Positions 33,667 through 46,339 of a DNA stretch of 64,000 nucleotides are shown piece after piece. The notes under the pieces were generated by a model. The model worked only from the letters and a program-made list of their open reading frames with translations, was not told where the DNA came from and ran no database searches. The DNA lies in NCBI GenBank assembly GCA_030374805.1, contig JARGSG010000195.1, positions 372,001 to 436,000 on the forward strand, read 5' to 3'. This DNA is from Gracilaria gracilis (taxonomy: Eukaryota; Rhodophyta; Florideophyceae; Gracilariales; Gracilariaceae). Position numbers and translations under genes: made by a program. Each line of letters opens with the position of its first letter. Positions within the stretch are counted from its first letter, which is position 1.

Positions 33667-34798
33667 TGTAGTGCAACGCGTTTGGCGGGAAAAGCGAAAC
33701 AGCCACGAAGATGTTCGGGATCTTCCTCTCGGGGAGATAGCACAGCGAACGGAGCACTCCAGGAATGACACGACTAGCCGGGTGTAAACCGAGGTCAAAC
33801 CGTCACGACGAGCGTCGGAGAACAGTGCGGACCGGGTACCATGTAGGGACACGTGCGAAGAGCGGTCTCAAGACTGAGCCTCGTAAGATTGGAACGGCGA
33901 CGACACGATGTCGGACGGCAAGCCACTTGAGAGTGGGCAGTAGAACAAACCCAAGAAAGGGCAAACGGGTCCACAAGAGTGGGGATAGGGCTAGTATACG
34001 ACAGTAGTCGGGACAACACACACACGCAGTGGTAATACTCTAAGAGCCACAAGGGTGGGTAACTATGCGTGAACAACGCGGTTTTCACTCCACTTGGAGG
34101 TGAACAGTGCGCGAAGGCGTGATAGCTAGAGCCAGGAAGCCCTTGCTTGACAAGGGTGATTTACTGAGAGAGCATAGCTCAACCTACTAAGTAGTGGGCT
34201 CGGCGCGGCCCCTGACAGTGGGCGCGCCGGCCAAATAAAGTATCAAATATATCTAGTAGATACAGCAATGCTGGTGGCATCGCCTTCTGGGTATCCGTGC
34301 AACACGTGTTCCCGTCACGCCCGCTGGGCGGTAGCTCAGGCTGTGCATCCCACGTGTACAACCTCAAAAACCCTCTGAGCGCAACACACCGCCAATGGCG
34401 GTACAGCTCATATATCGACTATACGCATCAATGCGGAAAATTCATTAAGTTCTCAAAACCTCCTCTTACGAGTGTTGTCCTTCAGTTTCCCTCATTTGTG
34501 ATCAGTTCCCAACATTGCAAGGCATCTTCTGTCATATGACTGACGGCATAATTTATTTTCTGCTCCTCAGTAGGCTCCCTATTCATACTTATGAATATAT
34601 TCTCAAGCCCCTTTATCCAGCTGCGAGCATTTTTTCCAAAGAACTTTTCAGGTTTTCCAACTTTTAGTGATTGATTGGCCTGGTTACTGCCAACGAAATT
34701 AACAAAAGCATGATTAGCATTATTCAATTGGACTATACGTATCAATGCGGAAGGTTCTCTAAGTCCTCAAAACCTCCTCTTACGAGGGTTGTCCTTCA
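33667..34798 (-). repeat. Element 3 composite 3' LTR with captured gag flank
   Basis: 33667-34484 is a full LTR copy (TGTAG...CCTTCA on the plus strand, 818 bp). It is followed by GTTTC and 246 bp of element 2 gag (34485-34730) that otherwise occur only outside the 5' LTR at 46340-46585. Then comes a 68-bp second copy of the LTR end (34731-34798), joined to the internal part. From about 34066 to 34730 the block is almost identical to 45925-46585, while the first ~400 bp and the last 68 bp differ from the 5' LTR at many sites. Confidence 0.85.
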
Positions 34799-34833
34799 TT
34801 TCCCCCTCGATAAGAGCGAAAACAACGCCGCGA

Positions 34834-36470
34834 TGGCGGGTCGAGCTCCGAACGTTGGGCGTAAGAGCGCAATCACGAGTACCTCGGATGCTTTTTCGCC
34901 TTGGGAAGACCAACGCGCACAACTTCTCAACACTCCACTTGCTCCTGCGACGACCTCTACTGTTCCCAACAGCTCTCCTCTAGATCTCGAGTTCCATCGA
35001 ATCAACCCCCCCTCCGACTCCTCGGGTTCCACGCTCAATGAGCGGTCAGCAACCTAACCAGGGATTCTTCACGGGTTTCTGGTCAGCTTCTCTTCCGCAG
35101 AGTGGCAACGCCTCTGGCGTATTTCATTCGAACAACGCCGGCGGCGGACACACTCACCCTGTTGGACAGGTGCCCCAGGGGAGTGTCATGCAAGCGATGC
35201 CGTGGCCGACCTACGACCAACTGGTCTGGATGAACCCGCGTCTCAACGTGGCAGCCTTCCGGAACCCTCCGTGGTTCCAGCCAACAGCCGTTTCTAACGA
35301 GACACTCATCGCTTCATATGTCGACGGAAATGATCGCCTTTCCGGTAACCTACCGTGGGTTGTCACCACCTCGTGGGATTGGCGACGACGCATTGCCATT
35401 CCACCCAACGCGGTGCTGAGGCGCTCCGGCGAATCGCTGGCTTCCACTCGGGCGGCATTGGTACGTCTTGGATATGCACGCCAAGATCGGGCGAACTTCG
35501 AGTTCCCGAGCCCTGATACCATCAGCTTCGATCTCTGGTTGTACGGTACGCAAGGCGAGATTTCGTATTGCGACCCCCTGGCGGGAATCGAAACATACTC
35601 TTGGCGAGGAAAACCTACTGTACGCCAAGCGGGGGTATGTTGGATCTATCTTATCCTCCGAGTGAAGTTCCGATATCTTCGCCGGGAATCCCGTTCGTGG
35701 TGGTTGCAGAATTTCATCCGCGATGAGCGGCGCGCACGTTCCCGATTCGGGTTTCTCGTCCCGTATCAGAATATGGAGATTAATCGCATCCGCCATAGCC
35801 ACCGGCAGAGCCGTTATGTTCCCATCCGACATGGTGGGCCACGGTTGAAGTATGCTGGGGGTGCTACGTTGAGCTCCCCCCTGTCATCTCCTACCTCGGC
35901 TCCTACCTCATCGAGGATCCGTATTCCGGACTGTGGTCTGTGGTACTCACCGATTGGGCAGTCCGAACAGCGGCCTTTCTCCTATGGGAGTCTTACGAGC
36001 AGTATCGACTGTGGTATATCCCGCCGCGCCCGCGCGGGGCCATCCAGGAACTTGGCCTACAAATCCCTCTTGGAGGTGAAAACAACGCCGAAGAAGTTCA
36101 TGGTTGGCTCGATGTGATCGACCGTATGGATTGGGGTAGTGTGTGTTCTTCGCTCAAAGCGGACGCAGCCATGAGGATGGGGGTTTCAACCGGTCTCCGG
36201 GACGACGCACGTCATTGGCGGGTGACTTCATCTTCTTCAACCCGTGGGAGGTGCAGGAGGTAACCGCTACTGAGGCGGCAGCGCTCTGAATGGCTCCGAG
36301 ATATATCCCTTACGGGCATCTAGGTGGCTACGTCGACGCGAACGACTTCTACCACGCCTACGGCGGTGACGACGAACAGATGATGGACAACGAGCCCGAT
36401 ATTGAGTCGAGTGACGAGGTCATGGAGGTCCAGCCAACAATGGTTCGAACGACGCGGCGGGGCCGGTGAA
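34834..36470 (+). mobile_element. Antisense accessory gene region of element 3 (broken)
   Basis: Lies between the pol end (36929) and the 3' LTR, on the strand opposite gag-pol. Protein-like stretches read MAGRAPNVGRKSAITSTSDA, then MSGQQPNQGFFTGFWSASLP..., WPTYDQLVWMNPRLNVAAFR, LLWESYEQYRLWYIPPRPRG, EVHGWLDVIDRMDWGSVCSS and MAPRYIPYGHLGGYVDANDF. I recognise no domain. Proline-, tryptophan- and tyrosine-rich composition with an acidic end gives no function. Antisense extra ORFs between pol and 3' LTR are known in some plant Ty3/gypsy elements, which makes an element gene likelier than chance. A captured host gene is the alternative. It is broken. Confidence 0.55.
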
Positions 36471-39400
36471 CAACAACACGGCTGCGCCGAACCCTTCAGG
36501 AGTGTCTGCGGTTGTGGCAACTCTACTGGACGAACCGGAGGTGATTTAGGTACCGGCGGCTCCCTCAGGTGGGTGCTAACGAAGCCGCGGTCATCGCACA
36601 GTTCCTCTGCAGAGTGGGCTTGTCCGCGAATTTCGTGAGTGCCAACCTCGACGCGATGCGAGACGCCCCTGCGGCATGCCTTGTAGCTGATCCAATCCCA
36701 GTAATGGTGAAAGCGGCGACGGGGCTCCGGGTAGCTCCAACTAGGGAGCTGGGACCTATTCTTCTCTTCCTCGTGTTTTTCGCTAAGCGGTGGTGTCGTA
36801 GAGATCAGCCTTGCTTGCCAATAAACGTACATCCGTCTAAAACGTATTGTTTCCTTTCAAAAGTGTTCCTTCCACTTCTTGATTCCAGTTCTCCTGCTTT
36901 GTTTCAACTTCCTCCCGTTTGGGGCGCACTATTCCACTTGGGCGTTGTCGACCGTAGCCGGGAGCCCCGTGAGAGTACGCCGATGACACTGCACCGCTTT
37001 AGATCGTAGTAGATGCTCAATAGGCTCTTCCGAGTCAGCCTCGGTTGGAAATCCGTACCAACGGACGAGATACTGTATGTACCCCATCGGGTGGTAAGAA
37101 TGCTTCACGATGTGGTCAACTATAAACTTCTTTCGGAAGACTTTCCGGCCTTGCCGTGTTGTCACGACATCAGTGGGCGGCTGAGAGATCTCTCTATCGG
37201 CGATCGGTGCGTTCCGGTGATACAGAGTGGTGTCTTCAGTCCCGCTCGCGCGGTCGTTTTCCACGGTTCGGTCAATGGTCAAGCTCCTCGCGGTGTCGTG
37301 AATCACGTTCCCAACTGTTCTTGTAGCTCCTTCCCCTGCAGGGGTGCCTGGTGGGCGTACAGCGAGCTTGCGTGGTGGCGGCTGTTCCGACGGTGGGGGC
37401 GTATCCAGCTGACGCGGCAAAGTTGGCCGTTGGCGAGCTTCGACTGGCTTTGCCGTGCGTGCACGTGACGATGTAAACGGTTGGCTGTGAGTGCCCTGCG
37501 CCGTGGCGTGTTCCCCCTCTCTGTTTACAGGAGTTGCCGCAGTAGCTTGCGAGCTCGGGCCCCCCGTTGAACGTTCATGTTGCACAACTGTGCTCCGTGT
37601 GACACAGGTGGGGCTCCCCTTCGGGACATCTGGCAACGTATCCACGGTGTGGCCCGCCTCAGGTGCGGTTGGCTCTTGCGTTGCAGACGTAACTTCTCCG
37701 TCCTGGACGTGCGAGCTCACCTGCACCTCGGGCGGTCTCCCGGTATCGTGCGCGGGGCTCCGATCTCCGTGTGCCTTACTTGGTGTAGACAACGGCTTCG
37801 CTGGCATGGACTGAACGTATTCGGTGCTGTTTCGCGATGCGGGGGCGTCAACTGACGCATCCGCCGCGGCGTGTCCAGGGGTGGCAACTTCGGTATACCG
37901 GAGGCCCAAGAGGGCTGCTTTGGTACAGTTGTCCTGTCCCTATCCCGTGTAGCACGCAGTGCAGCACTCGAAGGCGCAAAATTATCCATGCGATGGCGAT
38001 GAGGGAGCTCCTCCCCCTCCTAAGATGGAGTGGTATTGGGTGGCGGTGATGACGCCCCGAGAGCGCGAGTGATTACGCCGCGTGGCGGCGACGAATTCAA
38101 CGCAGGACCAAAACGGTCAGGACTAGATAGAATCGGCAGGTCAGAGAGTCCACTGTTCGGGTGCGGCAACTCTGTCAGGCGAAGCAAACCAGTAGGGCCT
38201 GTGGGTTCTGTCTCGGCTACAGCGGTCGAGGGCTCACCAGTACTCCGGGCCTCCATCGGCATGGGTGCAAACACCACGCGGTCGCGGGAGATGCGTTCAT
38301 GATTTTGATCCATCTCGACAACGACAGTGTCGGGTTCAACCGCAATCGTCTTGAACGGTCCGTCCGCGACGGGTAAGGGTTTGTGGCGCTTCTTTTTGCC
38401 TGGATTCCAGTACTTTTTTACGGGTGAAAACATAATCTCCTGCTTTAAGGGTCGCCTGCTCGCTTGGTACTCGCGTGTCGAAATCACGCTTATAAGCGGC
38501 TTGTGAGCGCGCCATTGACCGTCGTGCGGCGGGGATCAGCTGTGAGAGCCAGGTCTTCCAGTCTTCACGGGATCCCTTTTTAGAAGAAAACTGATCCAGC
38601 GTAGGCTGTGTTTTGAGTGCCACAGGTGGTGGAGTATGAGAAAGAACCAGTTCAAATGGAGTAAGCCCCGTTGTACGGTGTACCTGGCTATTATACGCAA
38701 AGGTTAGCCAATCGGTGAACAAGTCCCACGTAGTGGGGTGATCGGCTACGTATGAACGGAGAGCGGCCAACAGTGTCCGGTTAAACCGTTCAGCCTGCTC
38801 ATTACCCTGGGGGTGGTAAGTGGTCGTGAAGAGATTCTTGATGTCCAGAATTCTGCACACATCCCCGAAAAATCGTGGGGCGAACTGTTTCCCGTTGTCG
38901 GAGAGTAGGGTAACCGGCGGACCGTAGAGAAATTCCCAGTGAGTTACAAAGACTTGAGCCACCGTCAACGACGAGATTCTGGGCAACGGCACAGTACGAA
39001 CAAGTTTCGAAAACGGTCCGTTATTACGAGAAAGAACTTAATATGCCACTTAGTAGCGAAGAACGGACCAAGGATGTCGATAGCTACGAACTAGAGCGGG
39101 GCTCTGGCGGGCAACAGCTTCAACTTTGTCGCATGGCGGTGGAGCTTGACGCGATTTCGAGCGCATTCGGGGCAGAACCGCACAGTTTCGTAACAGTTTA
39201 CAGCCATCGTTGGCCAATACAACCTCCTGCAGAGTTTCAGGTAAAGCTTCCTTCCACCCACAAGGCCACTCAGCTTAGTGTAGTTCTATAAGTGCAGTAA
39301 CCTTGACTGTAAGGCGTGTGGTACCACTATCTGTGGAGATCCGCTCACCGTGCGAGCGAGATATTCAACTTCATTCACCTGAAAAGGGAGGTTAGCTCCT

Positions 39401-42374
39401 CCATTGATTTGTGCCCGAATCTTCGTGCTATAGATATATCTGTACTGTTCTCTAATCATCTCTTCCGTCGTGACGGGCACAAAGTTCCATGGTGGGGGTT
39501 TCTCTGGTTCGCTGGCAAGCGAGTAATTCATGCAGTTCCTGGTCCAACTCCGCATCATCGGGCCAGTCCTCTTCTACGTCCTTTTCTTCGCACAGCGAGA
39601 TATCTTCCACTGTAAAACAAGGAATCTCCTGGTCATCGACGGCTAGAGCCTTCTCCGTGGTGGATAACCGCGAAAGCTCGTCTGCCTGCTTGTTGTTGAC
39701 GCCCTTCTTGTAGGTGACGTCAAAGTCGAATTCTGCAAGGCGCAGTCTCCACCGCATTAAGCGGCCATAAGGCTCCGATATGGAGAGTAGGCATCGTAAG
39801 GATGAGTGATCCGTGTAAACGGTGAAGTGCGTGCCCATTAGGTAGGGGCGTAGCGTACACAGCGCCCATACCACGGCGAGGCATTCCTTCTGCGAAACGA
39901 AGTAATTCTTTCTATGCACGTTCAACGAACGGGACCAGTATCCAATTGGCTTGCGTTCCCCCTCTGGGGTGGTCTGAAACAAAGCACAACCTACCTGGTA
40001 GCCACTCGAATCCGTATCAACGGTGTAGGTTTTTCCCGACTTCGGCAGCGATAGAACCGGTGCTGAAGTAACTGCCTCTATGAGATAGTTAAAGGATTCC
40101 GTCTGAACGGGTGAGAACTGCTCCAGCTTTGGCGGTTGTTCTTTCCGTAGTGGCCCATTGAGGGGTGCCGCAATGTCTGCGAAGTTGGGAATAAACCGTC
40201 TGTAGAGGTTGACGAATCCAAGAAAGGATCTCGGTTCAGTTTGCGTCCGGGGTTCCGTTGCCTGCTTCAGCGACTTCACTCAAGCTTCTTCGATCATGAC
40301 TCGTCCAGGACGGATTATGCGACCCAGATACTTAACAGTATCCGTAAAGAATTCGCATTTCTTCAGCTTGAGTGTTATTCGGGCGTCCCGTAAGGAAGCC
40401 ATTATATCCTTAACATGGGTGAGGTGATCATCCAGATTATCTGAGAAGACGATGATGTCTTCGAGATAGGCGAGACACGTACGGCACTTGAAGCGGGCCA
40501 GTAGGATATCAATAGCACGCTGAAAAGTAGCGACAGCGTTGGTCAAACCAAAGGGCATCCGTTTGAAACGGTAGAGGCCAGAATGACAGACAAAAACAGT
40601 CTTGTCACGGTCCTGATCTCTGACAAGCACCTGCCAGTATCCCAATTAGCATCTAGTGCCATGAATACGGTCGCGTTTCCGAGTGAATCGATGTATTTTT
40701 CCATACGTGGGATTGGGTACACGTCCTTGACGGTGACAGCGTTCAGCCAACGGTGGTGGATGCAAAAACGCCAGGAACCATCCGGTTTCGGTGCAAGCAC
40801 GACTGGAGATGGCCACGGCGAATGTGCCGGTTCAATGACGCCTGCGTGGAGCATTTTATCCTTCTGGAACTGCTCTTCTTCTCTAGCTTTAGGCTCTGCC
40901 CTGCAGGGGTGTTGGGCTATCGGCCGAGAGTTCGGGAGCAAATCAATCCAGTGCTCCGTGGCATCTATCACTCCGAGCAAACCGTCCTACATAGTGGTGA
41001 ACTCACGCAACATCTCACGCAGTTTCTCGCGCTGTGACTCCGAAACATGTCCGAGATCAAGATCCTCCAACTCTTTCACTGCGTCCAACCGATCATAACT
41101 GGTTGCGACGCGATTCTTCTCTGTGTTCACCATAGCGTTTCCCGAGCGACTTGGTGCTTGAGTTTCGACTTCCTCCCCCTCCTTAGAGAGAGCGAGACCG
41201 AGAACAAAGGCGGCTGTCATTTTCGTTGGTGCCAACGCAGTTGGGTGAGGCATAACAGAGCCAATGACTTGGGTTTTCACCAGACACTGGGTTGTTTTCC
41301 CAAGATTGACATTCGGCACGTAAAACGGGTTATGCGGTTCCACTTCTACTACACCATTGGCAATGGCAAGAGTGTTTTTATCATACAACGACGGCACTGG
41401 TTGGACGATTCGTAAGCCGTACAGACGGGCATTAACTGGTACCATACTTGAGACTCCGGGGGCACGTGAGTGGCGGACGCAAAACGAAGCTTCGTGGATT
41501 TCCTAGAATTCGGCGGTGCCTCCTGCGCTGCAGGGAGAGGTACGTGCTTCTTGGGGGCACGCCTCAAAGGACGACGAACAATCGGTACCGACGACCCATC
41601 TTCCATTTCCACCCGCCTCTGGCGGGGCCTAATGGCCTCAACAAAGCGGGCGCAAAAGTCACAACCCAATATAACTGGGGCAGCCAAGGTCCGGCATACG
41701 ACGAAGTCGAGCTTTTCTACGAATGAACCCAACCGGATTACCAACTCAATTGTTCCAACCGTTGAAAACGGGTTGTTATTCGCGTCGGCGACTTCAGGTA
41801 TCACACTACGGCGGATCTGTGACCGCAGTGTCGGCGGTAACGCCGTCTCTACGATGATATTCGGACCAGCACCCGTATCTAAGACGGTGAGAAATCGCAC
41901 CATGAACTGGGGTGAAAGGCCAAGGTCGGCATACAACTTGTAGTTGCGTTTGGCCATCACCATAACTCTATCCGGGAATCGGTTTTTTCTTACCCGGATC
42001 CACGAACGACGCAGAAAACAAAGTTGTTCCGCGTTCACCTCTTTGACGGCCTGCTTCCTCGAGAGGATTCGGACCGGGGAGCGAGGCAGGGATGCCTCAG
42101 GCGCCTTCAGCTTCAATTCTGAGGGCGCCTCTACAAGAGAGGAGACTCCCAAAGTTAGTTTTTCTGGGCGTGTTCCACCACAGGCGGGTGCTCAGAACTC
42201 TGGACTACCGGAGCAGGCACTGCCGTGGACGACAATTCCGCAGTTCGTTCCATACCGACACAAGGGTGTGAGGTCACCATGTTTTGGGCAATCGGAGCAG
42301 CAATGTTGCGTGGAATGGCCATCTTTGCGCGGATGTACGATGCCGTCGGGACCGAGGATTTCTCCTCAGACTAG

Positions 42375-43417
42375 TGTCTATCGGACCGGCGCGTTGACCT
42401 CATATGAGGTCAAAATGACCTCATATGAGGTCAGCACAGATAGTGAGAGAAATGTAAAAAATTGGATAAAGTTTTGCACATAATTCAGCGATTCATTAGA
42501 AAACAACTACAATTATGCAATCAAACTAGTTTCATAACCCCAAATAACCATTTGAAGCGAACCAATTCCAAGCCATAAGTGCTTTAGTAGTCATCTGATT
42601 GCATGCAGAATTACTATTTAGGTTTAAACGCCCAAAAATTCTACATATAACTTAAAAACTGCTTACAATGCTTCAAAAGTACTTTATGTTTTTGTTGCTA
42701 TAGTTCTTGACGATCAGCTAGTATTGAGATAACGCACTTTTTAATATTAAATGACCCAAAAGTATGTGTGCAAGAGATATATAAGCATTCTGACTGCATT
42801 TAAACAAATTTAACATACCGGCCTACGCAGAGAACATTCAATCTTTATAGTACATTGAGTTACATGAAGTCATAAAGTGGTACCATTCTCAGGTTTGTTT
42901 TTGTTTCAGTTCGCATCATTGAACCTAAAAGAGCTTCGAAAACAGTTTTGTAACGTGGTAGTTTCACAAACCTGCGAAAATGATGTCCATAGCTTTCAAG
43001 ATAGAATTTCGATTAAATTTGAGAAGTCCGGCATTTCAAAGTTGTGGAAAAACTATTGTAAATTATACCAGGCCCTTAACACCCTTTATTCTGAGAGCAA
43101 TTTGAAACAGGTTGAATATATGTTGTCGAGGTTTTCTGGTTTACTTTAAGAAGAAGGTTAAAAAAACTTCTTTTCGTTGAAGAAGTTAAAATTTGATTAA
43201 ATTTTCTAATGTAGCAAATATATCTTTTCCCCAATTACTACTCAGCGTCGTTCTTTGTACTAGATGTTCTACTCCGCCATGGATGTGATGCCGAATGCGG
43301 TTCTAGAGAGGTGCTTTAGAGACTCTGAACTGGTTTACATCAATTTTTATAAAGTGTTATATTCTGACCTCATATGAGGTCAATTGACCTCATATGAGGT
43401 CAGTTGTCAAATAGACA
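42375..43417. mobile_element. 1,043-bp AT-rich element with paired 18-bp palindromes at both ends
   Basis: It starts TGTCTAT, ends ATAGACA and is flanked by CTAG on both sides (42371-42374 and 43418-43421), a likely 4-bp target duplication. The palindrome TGACCTCATATGAGGTCA occurs twice near each end: 42395-42412, 42416-42433, 43365-43382, 43385-43402. The inside is AT-rich, unlike the surrounding retroelement. It has one 90-codon plus frame (42877-43149) without motifs that I do not trust. It sits between gag and pol of element 3. Best read as a non-autonomous TIR DNA transposon. Confidence 0.8.
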
Positions 43418-45489
43418 CTAGAAGGCTTCATAATTCGCGATGACTTGAGCCCATTCACGCATAGTTAAATCGCACTGCGGGGACGTATGCCCTCGAGTGT
43501 AACAGAGGTGGCAGATAAATCCACGAGGAGCGTTCTCATTCCGAGCGTTCGGGAATCGTACCACCGAGCGGGAGTCTTGCCAGCCAGGCCGCGAGCCGCG
43601 AGTTCCGCCGTTCTCATACGGGATAGGAGTTGGGCGAACACGGTTGGAGTCTGCATATAGCAGTGTATCATCCGCCGCCGTTTGGTACGACGCTTCTGCG
43701 GCGGATGGGAGCTCTGTGGTCGTGATTGACAAAATGTCACTACGGGCGAGCTGGACTTGATCATAATCCCAATTGGAGTGTTCATCAGCCATCATCGATG
43801 CAGACGGGGTTCCCGGTTCCTAAATCAAGGCTTTAGCGGACGTTGATTGGCTTGCCGGGAATCTTGCGCGCAACGCGTCGCCTTTGGCGCGTGCGTATTG
43901 CACTAGTTCCAAATACTTAATCTTACGGATCTCTTCCCGACGGCGGGAAACCAAGGTCCTTATAGCCGGGTCGAGTCCTCCGACAAACATGGTACAACGC
44001 TCTTGAGCGGAATAAACATTACCATTACGGTGGAACGCCTTATTCAAGCGCACCGAGTAATCGGTTTCCGTTTCGCCGGGGCGTTGTTTCATATCTCGCA
44101 GAGCGATGATGGCCGACTGGATCTCAGAGCCAGTAGCATAGGACCTCAGAAGGTACTGAACTGCTTTGGGCCAGCAGGTAACCCCTCCTTCGGAGGCACG
44201 TGACGAGCCTCTTACAGAGTTGTATTGATCTTCTGCCAGTCCACGTAGGAAATAGGACAGCGCGATAAACGCCTGTCCTTCATTCACCCCCAGAATGTCG
44301 GCTTCCACTACAAAGCGTGCAACGAAATCCAACACCAAAATGGGGTCCTCACCTGGGAACAGTTAGTTTTGAGGTGAGAGCTTCATTCGCTTGATGCATT
44401 CCTTAACTTTTCCGTTTCCCCGCGGGATTCGGTCCAAAGAGGTGTTCTCCAAACGGTAACACCGGCACGACAAAAGCTTCTTATAAAGATGGTTAGTAGG
44501 CTTCAACTCTTTCAATCCAGAGTGCTTACTTCCCTTCGTGCGGGCGCGGATCACACCTTGAGTAGCCGATGACCGCTTTCAGCGAGATGAACCCTCACGA
44601 GGGGCGTCTTATACCGACGATTCCGACGTGTCCGTCCCGGACGACCGGCAAGAAGACCGTGAAGAAAGTGAAGAGTCAAAATCGTAGTCCTTCCACTCCT
44701 TGCATGCCTTGGGATTCCTGGCCTTCTTAACCCGATAGAAGACAGCGGATGGCTCTGCCATAGGGTTAGCTGAAGCAAGAACAGTCTGCTCGATCGTCTC
44801 CAGACGGATGCGGAGGCGAGTGAACTTCTTAGCCACGTCCTCCACGAAGAGGGTTGGTCCTCCAAAAGCCTCAAGAAGAGAGTTGACATCACCACGCAAT
44901 ACGCGGAGATCCTCAGAAACAGTCTGCAAAGCAGCATTCTCCACCTTCTTTCGAAGGGAAGAAAGCTCCTTTGCAAGGGTAGCGTGGGCAGCCCGCAATG
45001 AGCGAAACTGCTCTTCCATAGTTAAGTGGGGGGTGTCATTGACAGTAGCTCTCAGAGTTGCCTCCGAAGTGGAAACTACGGAAGGGACCGTACCTCCTAC
45101 GATAGGGGGGGACCAGCAACGGCAGGAGCCGGACCAGCAACGGCAGGAGCCGGACCATCACCTTGAAGAGGGTTAATCAACGACGTGGGCGGAGGTTTAG
45201 GGATTGTCGGAGCGACGTCGGCACCCGGTACCTTTTCAGTACGGGACCGTGAACGGGTCGAGATCCGTGAGGGAAGGGGCGGATCTGTGCGTCCAGTCTG
45301 ACTGCGCGTTCTCGGACGATCCGATTACGACATAATCAAAACAACTATATAACAGGATAACCGACAGCCAATTGGCTGGGGATTCCAATAAACTTCCTAA
45401 AGGAGACAAAAGATACGAGAGCAGTCTCGAGAATGAACAGAACTTCGGAATCAATCCAAAAGCACGATTTCTAGGTCGGGAAACCACTT

Positions 45490-46339
45490 TGTAGGGCAAC
45501 GCCTTTGGCGGAAAAGGCGAAACAGCCACTAAGATGTTCGGAATCTTTCTCTCGAGGAGGTAGCACAACGAACGGGGCACTTCGGGAATGGCACGACTCG
45601 CCGGGTGTAAACCGAGGTCAAACCGTCACGACGAGCGTCGGAGAACAGTGCGGACTGGGTACCGTGTAGGGACACGTGCAAAGAGCGGTCTCAAGACTGA
45701 GCTTCGTCAGAGTGGAACGGCGACGACACGATGTCGGACGGCGTGCCACTTGAGAGTGGGCAGTAGAACAAAACCAAAAAGAGCCAAACGGGTCCACAAG
45801 AGTGGAGATAGTTGCGTAACACACAAACGATACCCAATACTGGGGCGAGTATACGACAGTAGTCGGGACGACACACACACGCAGTGGTAATACTCTCAGC
45901 GCCACAAGAGTGGGTAACTATACGTGAACAACGCGGTTTTCACTCCACTTGGAGGTGAACAGTGCGCGAAGGCGTGATAGCTAGAGCCAGGAAGCCCTTG
46001 CTTGACAAGGGTGATTTACTGAGAGAGCATAGCTCAACCTACTAAGTAGTGGGCTCGGCGCGGCCCCTGACAGTGGGCGCGCCGGCCAAATAAAGTATCA
46101 AATATATCTAGTAGATACAGCAATGCTGGTGGCATCGCCTTCTGGGTATCCGTGCAACACGTGTTCCCGTCACGCCCGCTGGGCGGTAGCTCAGGCTGTG
46201 CATCCCACGTGTACAACCTCAAAAACCCTCTGAGCGCAACACACCGCCAATGGCGGTACAGCTCATATATCGACTATACGCATCAATGCGGAAAATTCAT
46301 TAAGTTCTCAAAACCTCCTCTTACGAGTGTTGTCCTTCA
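45490..46339 (-). repeat. Element 3 5' LTR
   Basis: 850 bp, TGTAGG...CCTTCA on the plus strand (TGAAGG...CCTACA in element direction). The outer edge abuts GTTTC and element 2 gag; the inner edge abuts the primer-site-like sequence. It has about 30 bp near 45808 that the 3' copy lacks. Confidence 0.88.

Larger units (their letters stand above)
33667..46339 (-). mobile_element. Element 3: chromodomain Ty3/gypsy retrotransposon inserted in element 2 (broken)
   Basis: 12.7 kb, flanked by the 5-bp target duplication GTTTC (33662-33666 and 46340-46344). The 5' LTR is 45490-46339. The 3' LTR region is 33667-34798 and composite (see its own entry). The primer-site-like TGGTTTCCCGACC follows the 5' LTR, and a purine tract (GAGGGGGAAA) precedes the 3' LTR at 34799-34808. 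Gag is about 43418-45019 (coiled coil, gag core, zinc knuckle CHLCYTRGHTSPQC). Pol is about 36929-42370: protease LTVLDTGAGPNIIVE, RT, RNase H YTVDTDSSGYQVGCALF, integrase TTTYHPQGNEQAERFNRTLL, and a chromodomain (FIVDHIVKHSYHPMGYIQYL) at the end. A 1-kb DNA element (42375-43417) and an antisense gene region (34834-36470) lie inside. Broken, about ten breaks. Confidence 0.92.

Noticed and set aside
34179-34367. Identical 62-codon minus frames at 34179-34367 and 46034-46222
   Set aside because: Identical because both lie in the LTRs of element 3; not evidence of a gene.
42877-43149. 90-codon frame inside the palindrome-ended element as a transposase
   Set aside because: Far too short, AT-rich and without catalytic motifs.
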